DNA of 64,000 bases from Caldisphaera lagunensis DSM 15908 (GTDB lineage Archaea; Thermoproteota; Thermoprotei_A; Sulfolobales; Acidilobaceae). The notes beneath the pieces were generated by a model, which had not been told where the DNA came from, searched no databases, and saw only the letters and a program-made list of their open reading frames with translations. Within the stretch, counting starts at the first letter, position 1; each line of letters starts with the position of its first letter. Shown one piece after another: positions 9,396 to 18,315 of this stretch. The position numbers and the translations under genes are program-made. The stretch spans positions 186,001 through 250,000 of the forward strand of contig NC_019791.1 of the NCBI RefSeq assembly GCF_000317795.1. Reading direction: 5' to 3'.

Positions 9396-9840
9396 CTTTA
9401 TCACCTGAACCATGTACTTAGGGTGAAGTGCTTACTTTTTCTTTTGTTTCAAATATTTAATTCAAAGAATAAATTCTTAAGTAAGACGTTATTTATTAAG
9501 ATTCCATAAAATAATATTGATTTACGTAACAAAGAATTAAGAGTTATTTAAAATAAATTTTATAGCATTAAAAAACGTTAAGATATATAATAATTGGTAA
9601 TCAAACAATACATTAAATGAAACCACAATATTTGTTTTATTAAAACAAATTTGTAATATGCGTTTTTATCTAATCTCTTTTAAATTTTTGCATCATTTTG
9701 AATCATTAAGGTATTTATAATCATAACTTATTTATAATCATCTAGCTCATATTTCTAACATTATATTTTTAGGAAATCTAAATTATGGACTTAATAATCA
9801 TTTATTAGGATTTCTTAACAAATAATAATTGGTGTATTAA
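9396..9840. other. Divergent intergenic region between P1 peptidase and coiled-coil protein
   Basis: About 440 bp of AT-rich DNA between divergently transcribed genes. It contains the 21-bp dyad described separately (9630-9650). Minus-strand promoter elements should lie near 9420-9470 and plus-strand ones near 9790-9820. No gene was seen. Confidence 0.45.
9630..9650. repeat. 21-bp near-perfect palindrome, operator-like
   Basis: ATTTGTTTTA (9630-9639), one T, then TAAAACAAAT (9641-9650): ten paired bases either side of a single central base. A dyad this compact, in a spacer between divergent genes, looks more like a dimeric regulator site than an RNA hairpin. Which gene it would control is unknown. 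Confidence 0.45.
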
Positions 9841-10593
9841 TTGGCTAATGAATCTAAAATTGATCTAAAAAAAGAAATAATAAGGTTATTGAAAGAGGAT
9901 GAAAATTTTCGCTATGAAGTAGTAGGTCTTATAGGAATAGAGGAGATGATTAAAAGATTAGAAAAAAATACTGAAGAAATTGTTAGCCTAAGGGCTGAGA
10001 CTAACAAACTAAGACAAGATGTAAATCTTTTGATCGAAGAGATGAATAAGTTAAGAGAGGAGACTAATAGCCTAAGGGCTGAGACTAACAAACTAAGACA
10101 AGATGTAAATCTTTTGATCGAAGAGATGAATAAGTTAAGAGAGGAGACTAATAGCCTAAGGGCTGAAACTAACAAACTAAGACAAGAAATGATGAGAGGA
10201 TTTGAATCTATGGACATCCGTTTAACAGCATTAGGAGCGAGATGGGGAGTTTATACCGAAGATACTGTAAAAAATCTTCTTAAAGGAGTGCTTGAAAAAG
10301 AACTTAATTATAAAATAGAAAAGTGGGTATATAATGATTCCCAAGGAGTTGTATATGGCTATCCTTCCATTATAGAAATAGATATGGCAATAATTGGTGA
10401 CAAAATTTTGCTTATAGAATTTTCGTCTCATATTAAAAGATCAGATCCTTTTACTTTCAAAAAGAAAGCGGAGCTCTTTGAAAAGACAACGGGAAAGAAA
10501 GCATCAAGGCTTATTATTGCTACACCTTATATAGATCAAGATGCAGAAAACGCATGTCAAATTTTAGGAATAGAAGTATATTCTAAGTTTTAA
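9841..10593 (+). CDS. Coiled-coil protein with PD-(D/E)XK nuclease-like C-terminal domain (DUF3782-like)
   Basis: A 250-residue protein. Residues 1-40 form a helical head. Residues about 45-120 are a heptad-rich coiled coil built from two identical 28-residue units (NKLRQDVNLLIEEMNKLREE inside each) plus part of a third. Residues about 125-250 resemble the archaeal DUF3782-type nuclease fold: GARWGVYTEDTVKNLL, then EIDMAIIGDKILLIEFSSH (D and E of the metal site, but Ser where many members have Lys) and a late RLIIATPYIDQDA. The TTG start at 9841 follows GGTG by seven bases. It stands alone between two intergenic regions. The nuclease fold is inferred from motif layout; function and partner are unknown. 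Confidence 0.65.
   Translation: MANESKIDLKKEIIRLLKEDENFRYEVVGLIGIEEMIKRLEKNTEEIVSLRAETNKLRQDVNLLIEEMNKLREETNSLRAETNKLRQDVNLLIEEMNKLREETNSLRAETNKLRQEMMRGFESMDIRLTALGARWGVYTEDTVKNLLKGVLEKELNYKIEKWVYNDSQGVVYGYPSIIEIDMAIIGDKILLIEFSSHIKRSDPFTFKKKAELFEKTTGKKASRLIIATPYIDQDAENACQILGIEVYSKF
9985..10188 (+). repeat. 84-bp in-frame tandem repeat (two full copies and a partial third)
   Basis: Copies start at 9985, 10069 and 10153, a period of exactly 84 bp (28 codons, four heptads). Copies one and two appear identical; the partial third (to about 10188) differs at one G-to-A before diverging. This is a recent duplication inside the coiled coil. Confidence 0.9.
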
Positions 10594-10830
10594 GAAATAT
10601 AAAAATTAAATTTCGTATTATTCAATATATTAATGGCTTTATATTAGATTAAAAAATGGGACGGCTCTCATTAAGGTGTAAGGCTTGGAAGATTTTTGCC
10701 TATAAATATAATGATTCATTTATTTTATTTCCTCGAAGGTTATGGTATAAATTTGATTCATTTATAGAAAATTATTGTTAAAGGTATTTTTTATATTTAC
10801 ATACTTAAAATTCTTCAACACCAACAATTT

Positions 10831-12141
10831 TTATTCGTATATCAAATCTTTATTTATTTTTCTCCCCCAAGTTTCTTGAGCTAATATTATGCCTATTAGC
10901 ATTATTGCCGTAAATAAATAAAGAATTATAATCCAAGCATTCAATAACCCTAAATAGGAAATTGCATATATCATGCTTATTGCAAATCCTCCAACTATTG
11001 CACCCCCATTATATGTAAAACCAACCCCAGTTGTTCTATATTTTCTACTAAAAATCTCTGAGAGAAAAGCTGGTATAGTTGAAAATATCATAGCTTCAAT
11101 AAATGCTTGTATAGAAAACAAGGTAACAAAAATTTCGAAATTCCTTGTATAACCGTAAACAATCAGAAAATATGATGTTATAGCAAATAATAGTGCATAT
11201 ATAAGCATTGGGATTTTTCTCCCTCCTATTTTATCTGCAATAAAACCCCCAAACCACACACCAAATAGTGATATCAAATTTATTATCGCAACTCCTATTC
11301 CAATTAAAGATTCATCATATTTCAATTCATTCATAACTGAAGGCCAAAATGAAAATGTTGCAGTGTTTACTCCTAGTAAACCAGTGGTTATTAATAAACC
11401 TATAATCATTTGCTTTGGAGAATATTTAAATAGTGATTTTAATGGAACTCTTTCTATTTCATTCTTTCCTTTCATTTCTTCAAATATTTTAGTTTCCTTG
11501 GCAAATAATCTCATTAAAAAAGCGATCAAACCAGGAATTAAAGCCGTTGCAAATAAAATTCTCCAACCAATAGTTGAGAATGCTTTACCAGTTACTAATG
11601 ATATACCAGTTAATACTAATGATACTATAAAATATCCAGTTCCATAACCGCTTTGTACAAAGCTTCCAACAAATCCCCTTCTTTCCGGAGGAGTACTTTC
11701 CATAGCTAATGTAGATCCTCCTCCATATTCCGCTCCTGCAAACATTCCTTCAAAGAATAGTATAATATAAAGTAAGATTGGAGCAATAATACCTACTTGA
11801 TTATAACTAGGTAAGATGCTTTTTGATGCAGATAAAAAAGAAAATCCAAGAATTGTTGTAATTAGCATGTTTTTTCTTCCAAGTTTATCACCCAAGTAAT
11901 TTCCGAAAACTAAAGATCCAATGGACCTTGCTAATGCGCCAACACCAAAACCCGCAAATGTTAAAACAATACCCGCAACCTTTAATGATGGAGGAAAGAA
12001 AACCGTTGAAATAGTTAAACCAACTAATGCATAACCTATTGTTGTGTATCCATCTAATAACCATCCTAACCATGCTGATAATACTTCAATCCATTGCTGT
12101 TTGTTTAAGCCATAGACCATTATTTTCCCCGTCATTTTCAT
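10831..12141 (-). CDS. MFS transporter (metabolite:H+ symporter-like)
   Basis: A 436-residue protein with 12 predicted membrane segments. The MFS signature between TM2 and TM3 reads NYLGDKLGRKNML, and its repeat in the second half reads GGFIADKIGGRKIPM. The sequence EYGGGSTLAMESTPPERRG resembles the sugar/organic-acid branch (ProP, ShiA and KgtP-like). ATG 12141 is used here, but ATG 12120, preceded by GGGGAAAATA, is an alternative that trims seven residues. It is downstream of, and on the same strand as, the aminotransferase and aldehyde dehydrogenase genes (77-bp gap). It may import the amine or acid they degrade; that is inference. Confidence 0.87.
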   Translation of the reverse strand: MKMTGKIMVYGLNKQQWIEVLSAWLGWLLDGYTTIGYALVGLTISTVFFPPSLKVAGIVLTFAGFGVGALARSIGSLVFGNYLGDKLGRKNMLITTILGFSFLSASKSILPSYNQVGIIAPILLYIILFFEGMFAGAEYGGGSTLAMESTPPERRGFVGSFVQSGYGTGYFIVSLVLTGISLVTGKAFSTIGWRILFATALIPGLIAFLMRLFAKETKIFEEMKGKNEIERVPLKSLFKYSPKQMIIGLLITTGLLGVNTATFSFWPSVMNELKYDESLIGIGVAIINLISLFGVWFGGFIADKIGGRKIPMLIYALLFAITSYFLIVYGYTRNFEIFVTLFSIQAFIEAMIFSTIPAFLSEIFSRKYRTTGVGFTYNGGAIVGGFAISMIYAISYLGLLNAWIIILYLFTAIMLIGIILAQETWGRKINKDLIYE

Positions 12142-12218
12142 TGGGTAACTATAGCTAATTTCATTTACTTGGTTTAATTCAATAAAATTTAAGTATTTAT
12201 GAAATTATCTTTTAAATT

Positions 12219-13718
12219 TTATTTTAGAGTTGTTGGAGTTTCTTTTTCTTTTTCGGAATAACCAAACCACCTGTTTATGATAATCTTCCTTTCAGTATAG
12301 AACATTATATGGTCTTCTCCTCCTTGGGCATGAAGCATTCCAAAAAATGAATCCTTCATCCCTCCAAATGGATAGTATCCTAATGGAGCAGCAATTCCTA
12401 TATTAATACCTATATTCCCAGCATTAACCTCATTGGCAAATCTTCTAGCATAATAACCACTTTCAGTAAATATTGACCCAGCATTTCCATATTTTGAGCT
12501 ATTAATGATATTCAATGCCTCATCAAAATTATCCACAACGATAACTGATGCAACTGGGCCAAAAATTTCTTCTTTTATTAATTTTGAGTCTAGAGGGACT
12601 TCATCGAATATTGTTGGACCTAAGAAAAATCCTTTTTTATATTTTTCTGGAACTTTATCGCTTCCATCTATTATAAGTTTTATTTTATTCTCTTTTCCAT
12701 AATCTATATAACTTTTAACTTTTTGCCTGTGTTCTTCCCTAATTAAGGGCCCCATATCAACATCTTTATCTAAACCATATCCAAGTCTAATTTTTGAAGA
12801 AGCTCTTGCAAACTCACTTACTACCTTATCATGATTTTCTTTAAATGTAATTAATACAGAGTTTGCTAAACACCTTTCACCTGCATTACCAAAGAAAGAG
12901 CTAATCAAGTTTGGTATTGTTTGAGATAAATTCGCATCTGGCATTACAATTGCAAAATTCTTTGCAGATCCATTAGCAATTACTCTTTTATAGCTTTCAG
13001 ATGCTTTTTTATACACATATTGGGCAACACCTGTTGTACCAACAAAACCAACTCCTTTTATTTCCTTGCTATCAAGCAGTCTATTTACTACATCAGATCC
13101 ACCATTAATTATATTTATTACTCCTTCAGGAAATCCTGCTTTCCTTATTAATTCGCCAACAAGTTCCATCGATAAAGGTGTTTTCTCTGAAGGTTTTACA
13201 ATTACAGTATTTCCTGTTGCAACCGCATATGGAACAAACCAAAAAGGCACCATTAATGGAAAATTAAATGGGGATATTATCGCAAACACTCCTATAGGAA
13301 CCCTTATCATAAATTCATCAATATTTGTTGCTATTTCGGTATTATTTTTCCCCATCATATGATAAACTTCTGCAGATGCTGCCTCAATATTTTCAAGTGT
13401 TCTTATCACATCTCCTTTTGATTCATTAAATATTTTCCCATGCTCATTTGTAGTAGTTTTAGCTATTTCATCAATATTGTTTTGAATTAGTTCATGAAGT
13501 CTAAATAAGTATTTGATCCTTTCAGTAACAGGTACCTTGCTCCACCTTTCAAATGCGTTAACTGAGCTTTCTATTGCTCTATCTATTTCTTCTCTCGGTG
13601 TTTCAGGGACCCTTGCTATTACTTCACCAAATGCTGGATTATATACATCATAATATTTATCAGATATTGCTTCATGATATGCGTTATCAATGAAATTTTT
13701 TACTATATGTAATTCCAT
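12219..13718 (-). CDS. Aldehyde dehydrogenase, methylmalonate-semialdehyde dehydrogenase type
   Basis: A 499-residue ALDH-superfamily enzyme. NAD-binding: VIVKPSEKTPLSM and FVGTTGVAQY. Catalytic Cys283 sits in GNAGERCLANS. The usual general-base Glu of LELGGK is replaced by Asn in the stretch ANGSAKNFAIVMPDAN, the hallmark of CoA-acylating (methyl)malonate-semialdehyde dehydrogenases. These convert malonate or methylmalonate semialdehyde to acetyl- or propionyl-CoA. ATG 13718 follows AAGGAGGTGGAATAA, which is the 3' end of the aminotransferase gene, so the two are translationally coupled. Together they fit beta-alanine, beta-aminoisobutyrate or similar omega-amino acid breakdown. Confidence 0.9.
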   Translation of the reverse strand: MELHIVKNFIDNAYHEAISDKYYDVYNPAFGEVIARVPETPREEIDRAIESSVNAFERWSKVPVTERIKYLFRLHELIQNNIDEIAKTTTNEHGKIFNESKGDVIRTLENIEAASAEVYHMMGKNNTEIATNIDEFMIRVPIGVFAIISPFNFPLMVPFWFVPYAVATGNTVIVKPSEKTPLSMELVGELIRKAGFPEGVINIINGGSDVVNRLLDSKEIKGVGFVGTTGVAQYVYKKASESYKRVIANGSAKNFAIVMPDANLSQTIPNLISSFFGNAGERCLANSVLITFKENHDKVVSEFARASSKIRLGYGLDKDVDMGPLIREEHRQKVKSYIDYGKENKIKLIIDGSDKVPEKYKKGFFLGPTIFDEVPLDSKLIKEEIFGPVASVIVVDNFDEALNIINSSKYGNAGSIFTESGYYARRFANEVNAGNIGINIGIAAPLGYYPFGGMKDSFFGMLHAQGGEDHIMFYTERKIIINRWFGYSEKEKETPTTLK

Positions 13719-15065
13719 TTATTCCACCTCCTTATCGGATTCATATAAAGCTTCATCAATTGCATCCAGTCCATTTTCAAGTTCTTCCTTAGTTATTATT
13801 AATGGTGGAGCAATTATTAAATGAGATACCCATGTGTTTACGTAAACACCTTTTTCTAATGCCTTTCTTGCTACTTTATCAACAACTAGCTGTTTTCCTT
13901 CAATTTTTTCATTATATGTGTTAAATGGTGTTTTCTTTTCCTTATTTTTAACAAGTTCAATTGCAGCAAACAAACCTATATATCTCACATCTCCAACAGA
14001 TTTGTGTTTTTCTTTAAATTCCTCCAGCCTCTTGCCTAATTCAATGCTTAATGATTTTGCATTTTCAACAAGCTTCTTCTCTTTATATTCTTTAATAGCT
14101 GCAACCGCTGCGGCTAATCCCAATGGATGTGCCTCATAAGTATGACCATGTGCAAAATAATTGTCTTCAAAATAATCCGATATTTCTTTATTTACAGCTG
14201 TTAAAGACAATGGGAAATAAGCACCAGTTATACCTTTGGCCGTAGTTAAAATATCAGGCTTTATTCCAAAATGGTTAACTGCAAACCACTCTCCTGTTCT
14301 TCCCCAACCAGTCATAACTTCATCTGCTACAAATATTGCATCGTTTTCTTCTGTAATCTTTTTTAATTCTCTTAAGTAATCTTTTGGAGGTACTATTACA
14401 CCATTCGTCCCTATAACCGGTTCAACAAAAATTCCGCCTATGTTACCCTCATTTTTAAAAACATATTCTGCATATTTTACACATGCTAAGTTACATTCCG
14501 GATATTTTAGATTAAATGGACATCTATAACAATATGGTGGAGGAATATGGTAGAAACCTGGTGATCTTTCAAATGAATCAACAGCAATTCTCCTAAAATC
14601 TCCAGTTAACTGTATGCTTCCGCTTGTTGATCCATGATAAGAATTATAATATGATAATATTTTTGTTTTTCCTTCTTTTCCTTTTATCATTCTTATAATC
14701 TTAATTGCAGCTTCATTTGCTTCCGTGCCAGACGTTGCAAAGAAATATTTTACAAGATTTTCAGGTAAAACTGATTTTAATTCTTTTGCAATTTCATCTT
14801 TAATAGGTGTATTAAAAGAAGGGGAAACATATGCAACCTTATTCATTTGCTCTATCATAGCAGAAATAACTCTCTTATTTTTATGACCTAAGTTTGAGCA
14901 CATTAATTGAGAAGAAAAATCAAGTATTTTTCTATTATCATTTGTATATATGTAAGAACCCTCAGCATCAACTATTGTTATTGGGTTAAAACCTTTTTGT
15001 TTTCTCCATGTAGCAAAAAGAGAATAACTAAAATCCTTATTAAGTTTAACGCTATAATCTTGCAT
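13719..15065 (-). CDS. Class III PLP aminotransferase (omega-amino acid:pyruvate type)
   Basis: A 448-residue fold-type I PLP enzyme. Motifs: TSGTEANEAAIKI, FVADEVMTGWGRTGEW (PLP-ring Asp248) and DILTTAKGITGAYFP (Schiff-base Lys277). An inserted Cys cluster, YCYRCPFNLKYPEC then CNLAC (residues 179-195), is known from several class III aminotransferases. The enzyme should move the amino group of an omega-amino acid (beta-alanine, GABA, taurine or similar) to a keto acid, yielding the semialdehyde oxidised by the next gene. ATG 15065 is preceded by AGGTGGGAAA. It is first gene of the operon that continues with the aldehyde dehydrogenase and probably the MFS transporter. Confidence 0.9.
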   Translation of the reverse strand: MQDYSVKLNKDFSYSLFATWRKQKGFNPITIVDAEGSYIYTNDNRKILDFSSQLMCSNLGHKNKRVISAMIEQMNKVAYVSPSFNTPIKDEIAKELKSVLPENLVKYFFATSGTEANEAAIKIIRMIKGKEGKTKILSYYNSYHGSTSGSIQLTGDFRRIAVDSFERSPGFYHIPPPYCYRCPFNLKYPECNLACVKYAEYVFKNEGNIGGIFVEPVIGTNGVIVPPKDYLRELKKITEENDAIFVADEVMTGWGRTGEWFAVNHFGIKPDILTTAKGITGAYFPLSLTAVNKEISDYFEDNYFAHGHTYEAHPLGLAAAVAAIKEYKEKKLVENAKSLSIELGKRLEEFKEKHKSVGDVRYIGLFAAIELVKNKEKKTPFNTYNEKIEGKQLVVDKVARKALEKGVYVNTWVSHLIIAPPLIITKEELENGLDAIDEALYESDKEVE

Positions 15066-15501
15066 TTTCCCACCTAATTCAAACTAATTTTATATTGTTT
15101 ATTTAAAAGCTATAAATTTTTTATAATAAATTTAATCAAACAAATATTTTTAAGTTAATAATATAAAGTATTTTAAAAGCAACTAAATAAAAATAATTTG
15201 GTCTAACATGGAACAAAATGAAATAAATATCTTGATAAGCCTTTTTTAATTTAAGGCTAGATTGCATTTATTGGTCAAAATTCAAATAAATTAGAAAAAC
15301 TTAAGAAAAATATATCGGAAATGTTAATTTTCTAAAAACTTTTTTATTGATATTTGCTATTATTTTTTATAAAAACCAATTGATGTTATATGATTTATGA
15401 ATTAAGAAAAATATTAGAAACAAATAATTTATACATTTTCAATAGTTATATCTAAAGAAAAACTTTTAACTTGGTGAAAAAACTTTTTATTTGGTGAAAA
15501 A
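15066..15501. promoter_or_regulatory. Divergent intergenic region with duplicated ribosome-binding segment
   Basis: 436 bp between the aminotransferase and ABC transporter operons. At the right end a 20-bp segment ending GGTGAAAA is present twice in tandem (15461-15480 and 15481-15500, 18 of 20 identical). The second copy places GGTGA six bases before ATG 15502. A TATA-like AATTTATACA lies near 15426-15435. No gene was seen in the remainder. Confidence 0.5.
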
Positions 15502-16397
15502 ATGATTGAAATAAAAAACATAATCAAATATTATAAGAATTTCAAAGCGCTTGATGATGTTTCATTTAATGTTAATAACGGAGAACTCGTTGGATTTGTT
15601 GGTATTAATGGAGCAGGTAAAACAACAACTATTAAAATTTCAACTGGTATCTTAAGACCAACAATGGGTACAGTATATATTGATGGTTTTGATATTAATA
15701 AGGAAAAGGTTGAAGCGTCAAAAAGAATTGGTTGGGTGCCTGAAATACCAATATTTGAAGAAAACTTCAAGGCAATTGATTACTTTAAATATATAGCAGG
15801 CTATTATGGAATAAAAGGTAAAGACGCAGAAGAACTTGGAAAAAAGCTATTTGAAGAAACGGGCATATTAGATGCTAAGGATAAAAAATTGAAGGGTTTT
15901 TCACAAGGTATGAAAAAAGATTTGCATTAGCTGTTTCAATGATTGGAAATCCAACCAATTATCTTTTTGATGAGGTATTAAATGGTTTAGACCCACAAGG
16001 TATTGTTTTCTTTAGGGATTTTGCAAATAAAGCAAAGAAAGATAATAAAGCAGTCCTCTTCTCATCTCACATCTTAAGCGAAGTGCAAAATATTGCTGAT
16101 AGAGTTGTAATTATACACAAAGGAAAAATTTTAGCAGTAAAGAAAATGGAAGATGTCATAAATGAATCAAAAAGAGCAATAAAAGTTGTTATATCAAATC
16201 CAGATAGCAAATTGGATTCATTGCTACGAAAGTTTGGAGAATTTACTAAAGTAAACAATGATACATTCGAAATTAAAGGTGATATAAACGCTGAAGAAAT
16301 TAATGAGCTCTTAGTTAAATCAGGTTATAAAATAAGTAGAATTGAGCAAATTGGAGGTTTAGAAGAATATTTCTTAAATCTTATCAAGGATAGGTGA
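15502..16397 (+). pseudogene. ABC transporter ATP-binding protein, interrupted by a -1 frameshift
   Basis: Two frames, 15502-15930 and 15939-16397, make one roughly 298-residue ABC ATPase of the exporter/ABC-2 type. The first carries Walker A (VGINGAGKTTTIK) and the signature region FSQGMKK. The second carries Walker B (NYLFDEVLNGLDPQG), the switch His (FSSHILSEVQ) and a C-terminal extension. The break is at ATGAAAAAAGAT (15910-15921). Six A then GAT leads to TAG, while a -1 shift reads K-R-F-A-L-A-V-S-M-I, exactly what ABC ATPases have after the signature. So one A is missing, or ribosome or polymerase slippage occurs on the A run. The permease gene overlaps the stop. If the break is real the exporter is dead. 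Confidence 0.82.
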
Positions 16398-16402
16398 TAA
16401 AA

Positions 16403-17719
16403 ATGAGTCAGGCTATGATATATGATATGAAAAGGACAATAACAAAGCCTTTAGTAATTATACTTATAATTGGTTTGGTTGCTGCAGGAATAGGTGTTGC
16501 ATATCTTGAAGTAAGAGCATTATCTGCTCAATCTTCTAGCTATTCCGTTGTATATGCTATGGGAATTGCAAATAATGGTACAAAAATTATAGCATTAGCA
16601 ATAAACCCTCAAGGAAATGCAATAGGTAATGCTAAAGTCTTAATAAATAATAGCTGGTATGTTACAAATTCCAGCGGATACTTAACAATAAATCAACCTA
16701 ATGGAACGGGTTTTACATTTACAAATCCTACAACAATTCAAATAAATGGGGTAAATTATACTGCAACTCTATCAATGGTGTCTCTTACTGGTGTTAATTT
16801 AAAAGAAAAAACAGCCATTATTTATGTAGGAACTACAACATTTCCAATAAATGGGGTAAACCAAAATAATATTACATATAGGGTCTACTTTGCTCAAGAA
16901 AGCTTAACTAGATTTGAAAGAGGGATTTCATCAAATTTAAACTATACTTATATCGGTAACATTACTGGATTTACAATAGCCAAATTCAATGTTAAAATAA
17001 ATGTTAATGAGCCTGTTATATTTGTTAGGCTAGAACCGATGGGAACAGCATATAAATTAGGAAACATGACATTTACAACAACATCATCTACTCTTGAAGT
17101 TCCTGACCTTCAGAAAACCGCTATAACAACAGCTTCATATGTTTTTGCAGAATTCTTCCCACTAGTAGGTTTGTTCTTGGTAAATGAAATGTTTGCAAGC
17201 CTTAGGGCAAATGGAGCAATAGACTTTATTGCATCAAGGCCTATAACAAGAAAACAATTATTAGTCTCTAGATATATTGGGGGAACTTTTGCCTTAATCG
17301 TTGGATCTTTAATTACATCATTATTAATACCAATAACCGTTTCTTATCTCATGGGGACAAGTGTTTCATTAAATACAATTGGTAAAATGTTTGGAATGCT
17401 TTTAGTAGATACGATTGGATTTTATTCTCTTCTCTATTTAATTTCCTCATCAATAAGAAAAGATTTTATACCAATAGGCATAGTATTATATCTTATTTTA
17501 TATTTATTCAACATATTTAATATTGTAGCATTGTTTACAGGCATTTTTGATTTAATGTATGTTACTCCCTATGGATTATATGAGGTTGTTATGGGTGGAA
17601 TTAATCTTGGATTTAGCGCATCTGCAAATAATCTTATTGTTTCCATATCAGGCATTTTATGGATTATAGTACCAATAATTCTAGCAATAATAATTTATGA
17701 TAAAAATGATTTACCTTAA
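16403..17719 (+). CDS. ABC-2 type transporter permease with large extracellular domain
   Basis: A 438-residue membrane protein. One N-terminal membrane segment (about residues 18-38) is followed by about 200 residues of beta-rich, Asn/Thr-rich sequence likely outside the cell, then about six membrane segments from residue 240. DFIASRPITRKQLLVSRYIGG is typical of ABC-2 permeases just before the membrane core. A GTG at 16394 overlaps the ATPase stop, but ATG 16403 after AGGTGATAAAA is preferred. It pairs with the preceding ATPase gene. Likely an exporter; the cargo is unknown. It meets the TPR gene tail-to-tail with a 4-bp overlap. Confidence 0.8.
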   Translation: MSQAMIYDMKRTITKPLVIILIIGLVAAGIGVAYLEVRALSAQSSSYSVVYAMGIANNGTKIIALAINPQGNAIGNAKVLINNSWYVTNSSGYLTINQPNGTGFTFTNPTTIQINGVNYTATLSMVSLTGVNLKEKTAIIYVGTTTFPINGVNQNNITYRVYFAQESLTRFERGISSNLNYTYIGNITGFTIAKFNVKINVNEPVIFVRLEPMGTAYKLGNMTFTTTSSTLEVPDLQKTAITTASYVFAEFFPLVGLFLVNEMFASLRANGAIDFIASRPITRKQLLVSRYIGGTFALIVGSLITSLLIPITVSYLMGTSVSLNTIGKMFGMLLVDTIGFYSLLYLISSSIRKDFIPIGIVLYLILYLFNIFNIVALFTGIFDLMYVTPYGLYEVVMGGINLGFSASANNLIVSISGILWIIVPIILAIIIYDKNDLP

Positions 17720-18309
17720 TCCCTACATGCAATCAAAGATGGATCATCTTTTATTTTATTAATTAATTTCTCAATATAATCTTTAACCCATCCATTTGAT
17801 TCTCCATATGCTTGATATAGCATTAATTTTCCCTCACATTCTCTTTTCTTATATGGGCTTAATTTAACTATTTTATAATAATTTTCAAGTGCTTCTTTAC
17901 CTCTCTTTTTATTTCCAATTTTGTTAGACGCCATTGAAAGGGATAACCAAGAATAAGCATACCCTGGATCTTCTTTAACAGCTTTTTCGAAAAGTCTATA
18001 TGATAAATCATATTTTCCAAGCTTAAATGCACACCAACCTCCCCATAAGTAAGATTTTCTTTTATCTTTATCAAAATTGTTTAAGTAGAGTTCCAATGCT
18101 ATCCTATAAGCTTTTATGCTTTCTTCTTTTTTTCCTGTCCTTTCAAGACATATTGCATAACCATGCCATAGTCCTGCTAAATTTAAATCAGTGCTTCTTT
18201 TATTACTAACCATGTTAATAAGCATCCTGTAGGTTTCTTCGCAATAATTCCACTTCATCATACATAACATAGATTCCGCTACTTTATACAATGTTTCTGT
18301 CTCATCCAT
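17716..18309 (-). CDS. Tetratricopeptide-repeat (TPR) protein
   Basis: A 197-residue helical protein with about three recognisable TPR units: LWHGYAICLERTGKKEESIK (about residues 47-66), LWGGWCAFKLGKYDLSYRLF and SWLSLSMASNKIGNKKRGKE, each with the W/L-G-Y/F-A-P-like pattern. There is no signal peptide or catalytic motif, so it is probably a cytosolic protein-interaction scaffold. ATG 18309 follows AGGGTGA, which contains the stop codon of the binding-protein gene, so the two are probably translationally coupled. The partner is unknown. Confidence 0.75.
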   Translation of the reverse strand: MDETETLYKVAESMLCMMKWNYCEETYRMLINMVSNKRSTDLNLAGLWHGYAICLERTGKKEESIKAYRIALELYLNNFDKDKRKSYLWGGWCAFKLGKYDLSYRLFEKAVKEDPGYAYSWLSLSMASNKIGNKKRGKEALENYYKIVKLSPYKKRECEGKLMLYQAYGESNGWVKDYIEKLINKIKDDPSLIACRD

Positions 18310-18315
18310 ATTAAA

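Noticed and set aside
9912-10217. Minus-strand frame of 101 codons rich in Leu/Ser
   Set aside because: It is the antisense of the 84-bp coiled-coil repeats; the repeat keeps both frames open. The plus-strand protein has the domain and ribosome-site support.
10594-10830. GC-richer patch (about 10657-10690) with a 42-codon frame from ATG 10656
   Set aside because: No ribosome site, no recognisable family, and too short to claim a gene or IS remnant.
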